From positions 1-64,000 of the forward strand of contig CAZCCZ010000005.1 in NCBI GenBank assembly GCA_964497495.1: a stretch of 64,000 bases of DNA, written 5' to 3'. Made by a program: the position numbers and the translations under genes. Positions 51,640 through 59,451 of the stretch are shown piece by piece. The stretch is from CAXXOK01 sp964497495. Its GTDB lineage: Bacteria; Bacillota; Clostridia; Christensenellales; Aristaeellaceae. The notes below the pieces were generated by a model. That model did not search any database. It saw nothing but the letters and a program-made list of their open reading frames with translations, and was not told where the DNA came from. Every line of letters begins with the position of its first letter. Position 1 is the first letter of the stretch.

Positions 51640-52446
51640 ATGGAAGAGGTACTTTTCGCCCGTCTGAGGCCCGCGCAGCTGATCGAGCGGCGGGAAGCCT
51701 GCCCGGTGGTTTATATACCGCTTGGCACGCTGGAATGGCACGGATTGCATAATCCCATGGGGGCGGACGGTTTGCAGGCCGAGGAACTGGCCGTCCGCTG
51801 CGCCCGGCGGGGCGGCGGGACCGTGTTCCCGACGGTATATTACGGAGAGAGCCGCCTTGGCTCGCTGCTGGAGACCGCGCCGGGGCTCCGGGAAGGCGTA
51901 GCCGAACGGCTGGGTCTTACGGACGGCCAGCTTTCGGAGGAACGCCAGCCCTGTTCGGCGTACCGGCAAATCGAACATTACCAACGGCATCTTGTGCATA
52001 TCCTTGCGGAAGCGGCTTCCTACGGTTATCGCATGGCCGTGTTCGTCGTTGGGCATTACCCGCTGTTGGACCATGCCCGCGGCGCGGTATTGACCTATCA
52101 TCAATGGGTGTTTGATAAACCATGGGCAAAAATGAGCGCATGGGCGTTTGCGGATTTCCAGCTTCTCCGCGGCCGGTACGACAGGCCGGGCGACCATGCG
52201 GGCGCTTGGGAAACATCCCACCTTCTGGCATGCGCGCCGGAAACGGTGGACCTGTCGCTAGCACGCAAGGAACTGCAATACGGGATCATGAGCACGCGGG
52301 ACCCCGCGGATTCCACCGCCGCCTTCGGGAACGAAACGTACGATGCGGCGGCCGCTTTGGCGGTGAAAATGGTAACGGATCGACTGACGCACCCGGAGAA
52401 ATACGCAGGTCATGGTGCCCCTATCGACCCGGTTGATCCGGTGTGA
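51640..52446 (+). CDS. Creatininase family metal-dependent amidohydrolase
   Basis: A 268-residue protein of the creatininase fold. The metal-binding elements are visible as LGTLEWHGLHNPMGADGLQAEE (Glu, His and Asp ligands), GHYPLL at about 147 and DHAGAWETS at about 188. Family members hydrolyse cyclic amides or formamide-type bonds, and many in sugar operons have no known function. AAGGAGG lies eight bases upstream and the gene follows araQ by 13 bases, so it is part of the transporter operon; a strong terminator follows. Its pairing with an oligosaccharide importer suggests an unassigned step on the imported compound. Confidence 0.88.
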   Translation: MEEVLFARLRPAQLIERREACPVVYIPLGTLEWHGLHNPMGADGLQAEELAVRCARRGGGTVFPTVYYGESRLGSLLETAPGLREGVAERLGLTDGQLSEERQPCSAYRQIEHYQRHLVHILAEAASYGYRMAVFVVGHYPLLDHARGAVLTYHQWVFDKPWAKMSAWAFADFQLLRGRYDRPGDHAGAWETSHLLACAPETVDLSLARKELQYGIMSTRDPADSTAAFGNETYDAAAALAVKMVTDRLTHPEKYAGHGAPIDPVDPV

Positions 52447-52454
52447 ACGAAAGA

Positions 52455-52504
52455 GACAAACGGCAGAGCCCCCGGTCGAAACGCCGGGAGCTCTGCCGTT
52501 TGTC
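52455..52504 (+). terminator. Terminator of the first araNPQ-creatininase operon
   Basis: Fifteen-base perfect outer arms (GACAAACGGCAGAGC and complement) with an inner CCCGG/CCGGG stem, eight bases after the stop codon. The following CCTTCTTT is only moderately T-rich. Confidence 0.75.
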
Positions 52505-53122
52505 CCTTCTTTCGGAAAAAGGATGCGTATGACCTCTCTTTGATCGCCCCGCATGGCCCCGGCGTTCGTTGCCCTTCACGGGCGGTTGTCGCTTTGCCGG
52601 TGCGGACCAGTCCGAGGCGGAGCACCGCAATATACGGCTTAGAAAAGCGCTTGGTCGTTCATGCCGGGGCCGTGGCACGCGTTGTCCGGGATTGGGACTC
52701 GAAAATACATGGGGTTATCCGAAAAAGCCGAATCAACAACCGATTTTTCCGTCATGCGCATGGTTGCCGGGGCTGCGGCGCAGTAGCAAACACGGTTATC
52801 CGTCGCTGCGGAATACTTGCCGTTCGCAGGGCAGGGCGTCCGGTCTCTCCAGCCTTCTAATCATATGCATACTTCGGTATTATCTTCCAACCGGAAAGGC
52901 AACCGATGTTCTTCCGCTCGTGGAGCGGTATGCAGGGCAGGGGGTCCGGCCTCTCCTCCCTTCTAATCATATGCGTACTTCGGCATAATCTTCCATCCGG
53001 CAAGACAACCGATGTTCTTCCAGCCGTAGAGCGGTTTCTCTGGGAAAACACCCCCGTCGTCCCATTCGAACGGATTACCGGCGAGCCTTTCGCGAGCGCC
53101 TGATATACGGAAAAAATTACTA
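52505..53122. other. Gene-free stretch with decayed repeats
   Basis: No intact gene. It contains two 106-base imperfect repeats (listed separately) near its right end. Left of these, an ACCGATTTTTCC segment near 52740 faintly resembles part of the repeat unit. Confidence 0.5.
52826..53037. repeat. Tandem 106-bp imperfect repeat
   Basis: Two copies (52826-52931 and 52932-53037). Both carry GCAGGGCAGGG, then CTTCTAATCATATGC, ACTTCGG, ATCTTCCA and CAACCGATGTTCTTCC in the same order. On the minus strand both copies end the same reading frame with NIGCL-GWKI-PKYAYD followed by stop. This looks like a duplicated 3' end of a lost gene. Confidence 0.65.
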
Positions 53123-53151
53123 TTGACAGAAATATATGGATGTAGTACGCT
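53123..53151 (+). promoter_or_regulatory. Promoter of the second araNPQ-type operon
   Basis: TTGACA (53123-53128), 17-base spacer, weak -10 TACGCT (53146-53151). Two LacI-type operators lie just downstream. Confidence 0.65.
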
Positions 53152-53164
53152 GAAATCAAAGAAG

Positions 53165-53176
53165 ATTAACGTTAAT
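53165..53176 (+). promoter_or_regulatory. LacI-type operator O1
   Basis: Perfect palindrome ATTAACGTTAAT with a central CG, typical of LacI-family sites, about 14 bases after the -10 box. Identical core to O2. Confidence 0.75.
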
Positions 53177-53188
53177 TTAATATCGGGC

Positions 53189-53210
53189 TTAGGATTAACG
53201 TTAATCCTAA
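53189..53210 (+). promoter_or_regulatory. LacI-type operator O2
   Basis: A 22-base perfect palindrome whose core is GGATTAACGTTAATCC. Its centre is 29 bases from that of O1, close to three helical turns, which suits cooperative binding by the LacI-family product encoded at 56476. Confidence 0.8.
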
Positions 53211-53228
53211 AATTGAGGAGGTAATCCC

Positions 53229-54509
53229 ATGAAGAAATTCCTCGCTGCCCTGTTGGCACTAGTGATGTGCGTTGGCATCACCGCCTCCGCAGCTACTGCG
53301 GAAAGCGAGCCCGTCACTCTGACCTTCTGGACCTTCCAGGAATTGCATACCGATTTCATGAAGGCCATGGAAGACCTCTGGAACGCCAATCCCGACAACA
53401 CAAAAATCAAGTTGGACATGCAGGTGTATCCCTACGAGGATATGCACAACAAGCTTACCATCGCCCTGCAAACCGGGGAAGGCGCTCCCGATATCGTGGA
53501 TATCGAGATCAACAAGTTCGCCAACTACCTTAAAGGCGACATTCAGCTGGCCGAGTTGAACGAATACATCGAGCCGCAAGCCGACAAGTTCGTTATGAGC
53601 CGCTTCAACAACTATGCCAAGGACGGCAAGTACTACGGCATCGATTACCACATCGGCATCATCGCCGCCTTCTATAACGACTCGCTGCTCAAATCCGCAG
53701 GCATCGATTACACGACGATCAAGACCTGGGACGATCTGCACGAAGCCGGCAAGAAGTTCAAGGAAGCCACCGGCAAGCCCATCATCACCTATGAAACCAC
53801 GGACTGCTGGTCCATCTACCCCATGCTTACCCAGCACGGAACGGACCTGCTGACGCTGGATAACAAAGTACGCATGACCGAGCCCCTGTTCGTGGAGACG
53901 CTGGCTTTCGTCAAGAGCATGGTCGACGACGGCACCGCGGTTCCCACCCCCGGCGGAAACTCTCACTCCGAAGAGTATTACGGCTGGATGAACGCCGAGG
54001 GCGCCGCCGCCATCGTAATGCCCTTCTGGTACATCGACCGCTTCACCAATTACATGCCCGACCTGGCCGGAAAAATGAAGATCGCCCCCATGCCGGTATG
54101 GACCGACGGCGGTTATAAAACCTCGCAGGGCGGCGGCACGGGCACCGCGGTCGTGAAGACCAGCGCCAACGCCAAGCTTGCGGCGGACTTCCTCGCTTAT
54201 GCCAAGATGAGCCACGAAGGCTGTCTGAACATCTGGAAGATCTGCGGTTTCGACCCCATCCGCAAGGATGTGTACGACGATCCCGCGATGAAGGAAGACA
54301 ACAAATTCTTCCAGTACTATGGACAGGACTTCTTCGATGTGCTGGTCGGCATGATGGATTCCGTCGCGGACACCGCCATCACCAGCGAGTACCCCATCGC
54401 CGTGGATGTGGTCAAGAGTCAGATGATGCACGATCTGCTCATCAACGGTATGGATCCCGCCGAAGTGGCGGCTAACTGCGCCGAGGAAGTGGAGAATTCC
54501 ATCTACTGA
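53229..54509 (+). CDS. araN: Sugar-binding protein, second AraN-like paralogue
   Basis: A 426-residue binding protein with the same block order as the one at 48464: LTFWTFQELHTDFM, APDIVDIEINKFANYLKG, TPGGNSHSEEYYGWMNAEG, PFWYIDRFTNYMPDLAGKM and CGFDPIRKDVYDD. Signal peptide about 1-24 (cleavage near SAATA); the only cysteine in it is not in a lipobox context. GAGGAGG precedes the ATG. Two perfect LacI-type operators lie in the leader. The divergence from the first paralogue suggests a different oligosaccharide. Confidence 0.88.
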   Translation: MKKFLAALLALVMCVGITASAATAESEPVTLTFWTFQELHTDFMKAMEDLWNANPDNTKIKLDMQVYPYEDMHNKLTIALQTGEGAPDIVDIEINKFANYLKGDIQLAELNEYIEPQADKFVMSRFNNYAKDGKYYGIDYHIGIIAAFYNDSLLKSAGIDYTTIKTWDDLHEAGKKFKEATGKPIITYETTDCWSIYPMLTQHGTDLLTLDNKVRMTEPLFVETLAFVKSMVDDGTAVPTPGGNSHSEEYYGWMNAEGAAAIVMPFWYIDRFTNYMPDLAGKMKIAPMPVWTDGGYKTSQGGGTGTAVVKTSANAKLAADFLAYAKMSHEGCLNIWKICGFDPIRKDVYDDPAMKEDNKFFQYYGQDFFDVLVGMMDSVADTAITSEYPIAVDVVKSQMMHDLLINGMDPAEVAANCAEEVENSIY

Positions 54510-54530
54510 TGCACGAACTGAAACGGGATT

Positions 54531-54557
54531 TGGCCGCGGCGAGCTTCGCCGCGGCCA
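54531..54557 (+). repeat. GC-rich hairpin after the second AraN-like gene
   Basis: TGGCCGCGGCGA and TCGCCGCGGCCA pair perfectly around GCT, 22 bases after the stop codon. Confidence 0.75.
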
Positions 54558-54581
54558 TTTCCGAAAGGAGTCCGTTCGGAT

Positions 54582-55511
54582 ATGAATAACGCTTCAGCAT
54601 CCTCGCGATCCGCCAAGAGGAAAAATTTCTCCCTTAACGATCCCAAAGTCGTGCCCTACGTTATGGTGCTTCCTTTTGTGCTCTACTTTCTTTTTGTCTA
54701 TCTCTATCCCGCCGTTACAACGGTAATCATGAGCTTCCAGCGTCTGGACGGGCCCAGCAGCGCCACATTTATCGGCTTTACCAACTACGAGCGGATGTGG
54801 AGCCGCACCTTCGTGCAGGCCATCGGCACCACCCTGCGTTATACGGCATGGGATCTGCTGATTCTTGTGCCTGTGCCGCTGTTTTTTGCCGTACTGCTCA
54901 ACTCCACGCTGATCAAGGGCGCTTCCTTCTTCAAATCTCTGTTTTTCATCCCCGCCCTGACCTCCATCATCGTTGCGGGCATCGTGTTCCGTCTCGCCTT
55001 CGGCACCCTTGACACCTCGGTGGCAAACCGGCTGATCGGCCTATGGGGCGCAGAACCGAGAAAGTGGCTGATGGAAGCGGGCACCGGCAATTTCGTGCTG
55101 ATTCTTCTCACGCTGTGGCGCTGGATGGGCGTGAACATCGTATACTACTACTCCGGCTTGCAGGCCATCCCCAACGAGCTTTACGAAGCAGCGCAGATCG
55201 ACGGAGCAAACGCGTGGCAGCAGTTCCTCCACATTACCGCTTCCGGTATCAAGCCCGTCATCATCTATGTGACCACGCTTACCGTGATGGGCGGGTTTTC
55301 CATGTTCACGGAGTCTGTCGCCCTGTGGCAGTCCGCAAATCCCGGCGGCGTGGGCCGCACCATCGTAGGCTATATGTACATGACGGGTTTCAACAAGAAC
55401 AACATGGGCATGGCCTCGACCGTCGGCCTGGTGCTGTTGGGCATGGTGTTGTGCGTTAACCTTCTGCAGCTCTGGCTGATGGGCTTTTTCAAAAAGGAGG
55501 ATAAAGCATGA
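54582..55511 (+). CDS. araP: CUT1 ABC transporter permease, second AraP-like
   Basis: A 309-residue permease with six helices and strong AraP-like blocks (SFFKSLFFIPALTSIIVAGI, TLWRWMGVNIVYYYSGLQ, EAA loop ELYEAAQIDGANAWQQFLHI). It ends with a basic, acidic tail FFKKEDKA as in Bacillus AraP. The next gene overlaps its stop by four bases (ATGA). No ATPase gene is linked. Confidence 0.9.
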   Translation: MNNASASSRSAKRKNFSLNDPKVVPYVMVLPFVLYFLFVYLYPAVTTVIMSFQRLDGPSSATFIGFTNYERMWSRTFVQAIGTTLRYTAWDLLILVPVPLFFAVLLNSTLIKGASFFKSLFFIPALTSIIVAGIVFRLAFGTLDTSVANRLIGLWGAEPRKWLMEAGTGNFVLILLTLWRWMGVNIVYYYSGLQAIPNELYEAAQIDGANAWQQFLHITASGIKPVIIYVTTLTVMGGFSMFTESVALWQSANPGGVGRTIVGYMYMTGFNKNNMGMASTVGLVLLGMVLCVNLLQLWLMGFFKKEDKA

Positions 55512-56368
55512 GCGGTAAGCCGGGAAGCAACACCCTGAAGCACACCTCGTTAACCGTTCTTGCCACGGCCTTGATGGTAGTCACGGCGATTCTGCTGATG
55601 TTCCCCTTCTACTTCATGTTTGTCAGTTCCCTGAAGCCGGGCGAGGAGATCATGCGTTACGGCCTGAGCCTGAAGATCGACTTTGGTATATCCAGCTTCA
55701 CCAACTACGCCGCGCTGGAAAATTACCGGGAGGGGATCTACTGGTCGTGGTATCGGTCAAGCCTAGTGATCATGGTACTGCAAACGGTCATCGGTTTATT
55801 CTTCGGTTCCATCGTGGGCTACGGCCTGGCTATGTATCGCTTTAAAGGCAAGGGGCTGATCTTCACCATCGTGCTGATCCTGCTGATGATCCCCTTCGAG
55901 ATTCTGCTACTGCCCCTGTACCGGATTCTGATCTGGACCCAGAAGGTGGATACCTATTTCGGCGTCGTCCTTCCCTATCTGGTTCCGCCGTTCATGGTGT
56001 TCTTCTTCCGGCAGTATGTATCCGGCCTGCCCCACGATCTGCTGGAGGCCGGCAGGATCGACGGCTGCACGGATTACGGCATCTTCTTTCGCATCATGAT
56101 GCCCATCATGGTGCCCGCCTACGGAGCGATGACCATCCTGTCCTGCATGAACAGTTGGAATAACTTACTCTGGCCCCTGATCGTCATCAACACGGACCGG
56201 AAGTTTACCATCCCGATCGGCATGGGCACAACCATCACGCCCTATGGGAACGCTTATGATGTGCTGATGCCGGGCGCGGTCATGGCGGTAGTCCCGATCA
56301 TCATCATCTATCTTTTCAGCCAAAAAGCTTTCATGGCAGGCTTAACATCCGGCAGCGTAAAGGGATAA
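55508..56368 (+). CDS. araQ: CUT1 ABC transporter permease, second AraQ-like
   Basis: A 286-residue permease with six helices, EAA loop DLLEAGRIDGCTDYGIFFRI and the end IIYLFSQKAFMAGLTSGSVKG. Translation is coupled to the preceding permease through ATGA. It completes the second AraNPQ set. Confidence 0.9.
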   Translation: MSGKPGSNTLKHTSLTVLATALMVVTAILLMFPFYFMFVSSLKPGEEIMRYGLSLKIDFGISSFTNYAALENYREGIYWSWYRSSLVIMVLQTVIGLFFGSIVGYGLAMYRFKGKGLIFTIVLILLMIPFEILLLPLYRILIWTQKVDTYFGVVLPYLVPPFMVFFFRQYVSGLPHDLLEAGRIDGCTDYGIFFRIMMPIMVPAYGAMTILSCMNSWNNLLWPLIVINTDRKFTIPIGMGTTITPYGNAYDVLMPGAVMAVVPIIIIYLFSQKAFMAGLTSGSVKG

Positions 56369-56373
56369 GCGGT

Positions 56374-56403
56374 TTGTGCGGTTCCGTCGGGCCGTGGTAT
56401 AAT
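56374..56403 (+). promoter_or_regulatory. Promoter of the LacI regulator gene
   Basis: An extended -10 element TGGTATAAT ends at 56403. A poor -35 (TTGTGC at 56374-56379, spacer 18) suits the extended class. It would allow the regulator to be made apart from the transporter operon. Confidence 0.55.
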
Positions 56404-56475
56404 CTGTGGAATAAAGCGCGTTTACGGTCCGCATCCGCATTTCACAAGCACGCGCCTTGATGGGGAGAGATCGCT

Positions 56476-57528
56476 TTGTCCTTACGTAGAAACATGAACC
56501 GGGTGACGCTGAAGGATGTCGCGTCGCGTTGCGGTTATTCCGCCAATACGGTGTCTCGTGCTCTGCGAGGAGACGAGCTGCTGTCGGAAAAAACGCGGAA
56601 GCAGATTATCAACCTGGCGCACGAAATGGGTTACGTCCCCAATTCTTCGGCGTGTACGCTGCGGCTGGGCAACAGCGGCATGATCGCGGTGGTGATCAAC
56701 GATATCAACAACCCATACTATACCAACATTGTCAGTGAGATCGATCAGTACGTCAGCGAGAAGCAGTATAAACTAATGATACTGCCATGCCGGGACGATG
56801 AGGAGATCACCGACAGGATGATCAGGCTGGCGATCTCCCAATGCGTGGACGGAATCATCTTCTTTCCTTATAACAACAAGGCGCACATCCGGCTATTGCA
56901 AAAGAGCGATATTCCCTTCGTGATCCTTGATCGATGGCTGCCCGGCATCGACGTAAACGTTGTCCGGATGAACGACGAAGCAGGCGGGTACGCAGCCGCC
57001 GAATGCCTGCTGCAGCTTGGCCACAGAAAAATCCTTTACATCGCGGGCCCGAACGTGAACAGTTCCCAGACCGACAGGCAAAAAGGAATCGAAAGGGCCC
57101 TCTTGACTTATGGCCTGGAAAAGGACCAGTTGGATATTCTGCCGTGGGAAAAACTGCCCGACGGGATCCGGACCACCGATTATTCTTCGCTCTTTGACTC
57201 CGGAGCCTATTCGGCCGTGATCGCCTACAACGATTACATCGCCTATCATTGCATGAACGATCTGCGCGCTCACGGAATAAGCATCCCTGAAGACATCGCC
57301 CTGATCGGCTTCGATTATATCCGCCGGTATAACAGCTGTTTTCCGCCGTTAACCAGCGTTTCCACAGACGGGGAGGGCGTATCGAAGGTCGCGGCGGAAT
57401 TATTGATTAGGCACATGCTTCAGGCCGGCCTGCCGAAGCAGGAGATCGTCCTGCCCGTATCCATTCATCACGATGGGACGATATGGCCCGTTCAGAATAT
57501 GCGGCGCGCTTTCGGCGATAAAGCGTAG
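56476..57528 (+). CDS. LacI family transcriptional regulator
   Basis: A 350-residue regulator. The N-terminal helix-turn-helix is VTLKDVASRCGYSANTVSRALRG, with a hinge helix near SSACTLRLGN. The periplasmic-binding-like effector domain follows (IAVVINDINNPYYTNIVSEID, ALIGFDYIRRY near the end). The start is TTG 56476, set by GGGGAGAG seven bases upstream; ATG 56494 has no ribosome site. It lies just after the second AraNPQ set, whose leader carries two perfect ATTAACGTTAAT palindromes, so it is probably the repressor of that operon. Confidence 0.9.
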   Translation: MSLRRNMNRVTLKDVASRCGYSANTVSRALRGDELLSEKTRKQIINLAHEMGYVPNSSACTLRLGNSGMIAVVINDINNPYYTNIVSEIDQYVSEKQYKLMILPCRDDEEITDRMIRLAISQCVDGIIFFPYNNKAHIRLLQKSDIPFVILDRWLPGIDVNVVRMNDEAGGYAAAECLLQLGHRKILYIAGPNVNSSQTDRQKGIERALLTYGLEKDQLDILPWEKLPDGIRTTDYSSLFDSGAYSAVIAYNDYIAYHCMNDLRAHGISIPEDIALIGFDYIRRYNSCFPPLTSVSTDGEGVSKVAAELLIRHMLQAGLPKQEIVLPVSIHHDGTIWPVQNMRRAFGDKA

Positions 57529-57561
57529 CAACGCGCGCCCTTCCGGAAAGACGCGCGTTGC
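57528..57561 (+). terminator. Stem-loop after the LacI gene
   Basis: GCAACGCGCG pairs with CGCGCGTTGC directly at the stop codon; no U-run, so termination is uncertain. Confidence 0.45.
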
Positions 57562-57658
57562 GTATCGCCGTCGTTCGCCGACCGGGAATTTAGGCTCCCG
57601 CATCAAGGCGTATGGATGCGACGCCGGGTCCGGCGGCGCATCCCGGATATGCTTCCGC

Positions 57659-57830
57659 TTATCCTTCCTCCGCGTCGTTCCCGTATTCGGTCAGGCCCAT
57701 ACGCTCGTACTGTTCGCGCGGAGCCTGAGCCTCCCGCATGGCCAAAACCATCTGGCGGCACATGTCGGCTTCCAGCGCCTCGTCGTTGATTGGCCGAAGC
57801 TGCTTTTATCCAGGGGCTCCGGCAGATAGG
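57659..57830 (-). pseudogene. Frameshifted 3' remnant of an unidentified gene
   Basis: On the minus strand about 45 codons read as a protein-like acidic C-terminus (INDEALEADMCRQMVLAM, then REQYERMGLTEYGNDAEEG and TAA). One frameshift upstream the sequence continues as AGTDHPYLPEPLDKSS. Between 57830 and 58034 further scraps occur in changing frames. I do not recognise the family. It is probably the end of a metabolic gene that belonged to the neighbouring LacI regulon. Confidence 0.45.
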
Positions 57831-58034
57831 GATGATCGGTGCCGGCCAAGCCGGTTCCCGGCATTCAAGAACCCCGGCTGGCTGGCCGGGATTCCCGAAA
57901 AATATCATCCGCAGTCGGCGGGCGGCACGGACGGAAAACGAGGTTCAGACGCGTCGGCCACAACGTCGTTTGCGCTTCATCCCCCGCCCGGTCGGGTCGT
58001 AGGAAAAGGCCGAGAAAGCGCGCTGGTTCCCGCG

Positions 58035-59060
58035 TTATAGCACGATGCTTTCGCGGATCACCAGAATCGGCTTATGCGTAATGCTCATCTGGCCGCGCTC
58101 CGGGTTCTGAATGGCTTGCAGGAGCAGCACCAGACAGTCCCGGCTCATCTCCTCCATGGGCATCTCGATGGTGGAAAGCGTGGGGATGGTGTATCCCTCG
58201 CTGCTGCCGCCGTTGTAGCACAGCAGGCTGATCTGTTCGGGAATGCGAAAGCCTCGCATCAGCAGGCCGTGCAGCGCGCTGCCGCCCATCAGCCCCTCGG
58301 AGAAGAAAATGGCGTCCGGCGTGTTCGGGCCGTCGGGAATCAGCTGCGCGGCTTCCTTGCCGCCTTCATAGCGGCTGCTGACGCGCAGCACGTGCGCTTC
58401 CGGCAACGGCAGCCCCAACCTCCGGCACTCGTCTATAAAGCCGCGCCGGCGTTCCTCCCCCGCGGCGGAAACGTCCCGCCCCGTTACCAGATACACGTTG
58501 CGCAGGCCCTTTTGGGCGAAGATGTGCGCCGCGATCTCGCCGATGTTCGTATTGTTGGCGTACACGTAGTGGTGGCGCGCGGAAACGCGGTTGAACAGCA
58601 CAATAGGCGCGGAGATCTCCAAATCTTCCAGATAGTTCAGATCGTCCGCCGCCATACCCATGAAAACCGCGCCGTTAAAGAAAGTTTTATGAATCTGCTC
58701 GTCCGCGTCGCGCAGATGCCCCTGCGTGTAGGGATAGAGCACGATCTCCGGCTTCATATCGTCCTTGTCTCCGGCCAGCAGGTCGTGAATACCGGCAAAA
58801 AAGCTGCCTACCACGGCCACGTGCTGCGTGGGCGCGAAAAACACGGCGATAATGAGGCGGCCCGTGTTTTGCATACGCAGGCGTTTGGCGTACACGTTAG
58901 GCTTGTATTGCAGTTCCTTGGCGGCGTCCAGGATGCGCTGCTGGCTGGCTTTGCTGATGCGGGCTTCGTCCCCCCGGCCGCTGAGCACCATGGAAACGTT
59001 GCCCATGCTCATGCCTGCCAGCTCGGCGATTTGCTTAAGCCCCACTCGCTTTTGCGCCAC
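58035..59060 (-). CDS. LacI family transcriptional regulator
   Basis: A 341-residue regulator. Helix-turn-helix VGLKQIAELAGMSMGNVSMVLSG at residues 6-28, then an effector-binding domain (LIIAVFFAPTQHVAVVGSFFAGI, NGAVFMGMAADDL, PDAIFFSEGLMGG). GTG 59060 was chosen because GGAGGG lies seven bases upstream; a longer open frame to 59222 runs through the promoter. It is divergent from the esterase/transporter operon. AAACGTTT-type palindromes lie both in its own leader and behind the esterase promoter, so it probably represses both. Confidence 0.9.
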   Translation of the reverse strand: MAQKRVGLKQIAELAGMSMGNVSMVLSGRGDEARISKASQQRILDAAKELQYKPNVYAKRLRMQNTGRLIIAVFFAPTQHVAVVGSFFAGIHDLLAGDKDDMKPEIVLYPYTQGHLRDADEQIHKTFFNGAVFMGMAADDLNYLEDLEISAPIVLFNRVSARHHYVYANNTNIGEIAAHIFAQKGLRNVYLVTGRDVSAAGEERRRGFIDECRRLGLPLPEAHVLRVSSRYEGGKEAAQLIPDGPNTPDAIFFSEGLMGGSALHGLLMRGFRIPEQISLLCYNGGSSEGYTIPTLSTIEMPMEEMSRDCLVLLLQAIQNPERGQMSITHKPILVIRESIVL

Positions 59061-59098
59061 TCTGCTCCCTCCAGTCTGAAGGGGCGGCCGCCCCTGAA

Positions 59099-59108
59099 AA
59101 AACGTTTT
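59099..59108 (-). promoter_or_regulatory. LacI-type operator in the leader of the second LacI gene
   Basis: Palindrome AAAACGTTTT with central CG, about 40 bases before the GTG start. It shares its AAACGTTT core with the site at 59350. Confidence 0.6.
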
Positions 59109-59193
59109 AGCACACGTTTCGGTGAAGACCTGTGATTGCGTCGCGGCTTGAACCGCCTTCGTATTACAGGCTTGCTGAAAAATGAGATACTTT

Positions 59194-59222
59194 ATCATTA
59201 CACGTCCCCGCAATTTTGTCAA
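59194..59222 (-). promoter_or_regulatory. Promoter of the second LacI gene
   Basis: Minus strand TTGACA (59217-59222) and AATGAT (59194-59199) with a 17-base spacer; TAATGA with 16 is the alternative register. Confidence 0.65.
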
Positions 59223-59307
59223 GAGAACGCAGAAAGGTTTTTGCTTATGGTAACATTTTCTAACCTATAATCCTCGTAAACTCCTTTTCAAGATGTCAAA
59301 TAAGGTA

Positions 59308-59336
59308 TTGACAGAACCGGGGTGGCAAGTTATAAT
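59308..59336 (+). promoter_or_regulatory. Consensus promoter of the esterase/transporter operon
   Basis: Perfect TTGACA (59308-59313), 17-base spacer and perfect TATAAT (59331-59336). A consensus promoter of this strength implies control by a repressor. Confidence 0.9.
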
Positions 59337-59349
59337 CGTCCAAGAATCT

Positions 59350-59365
59350 GCATAAACGTTTTTGC
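59350..59365 (+). promoter_or_regulatory. LacI-type operator behind the esterase promoter
   Basis: GCATAAACGTTTTTGC, a palindrome with one mismatched pair and central CG, about 14 bases after the -10 box. It shares AAACGTTT with the site in the leader of the divergent LacI gene. Confidence 0.65.
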
Positions 59366-59451
59366 TCATCTGCATGGGAAGCAGCCGCAAGGTTCGAATT
59401 CGGGATGGAATCCCCACGAGGGCTACCAACGGCATGGATGGAGGAATACGC

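Noticed and set aside
56407..56425. Catabolite-responsive element-like TAAAGCGCGTTTA
   Set aside because: Imperfect palindrome that departs from the cre consensus in the centre; not enough evidence.
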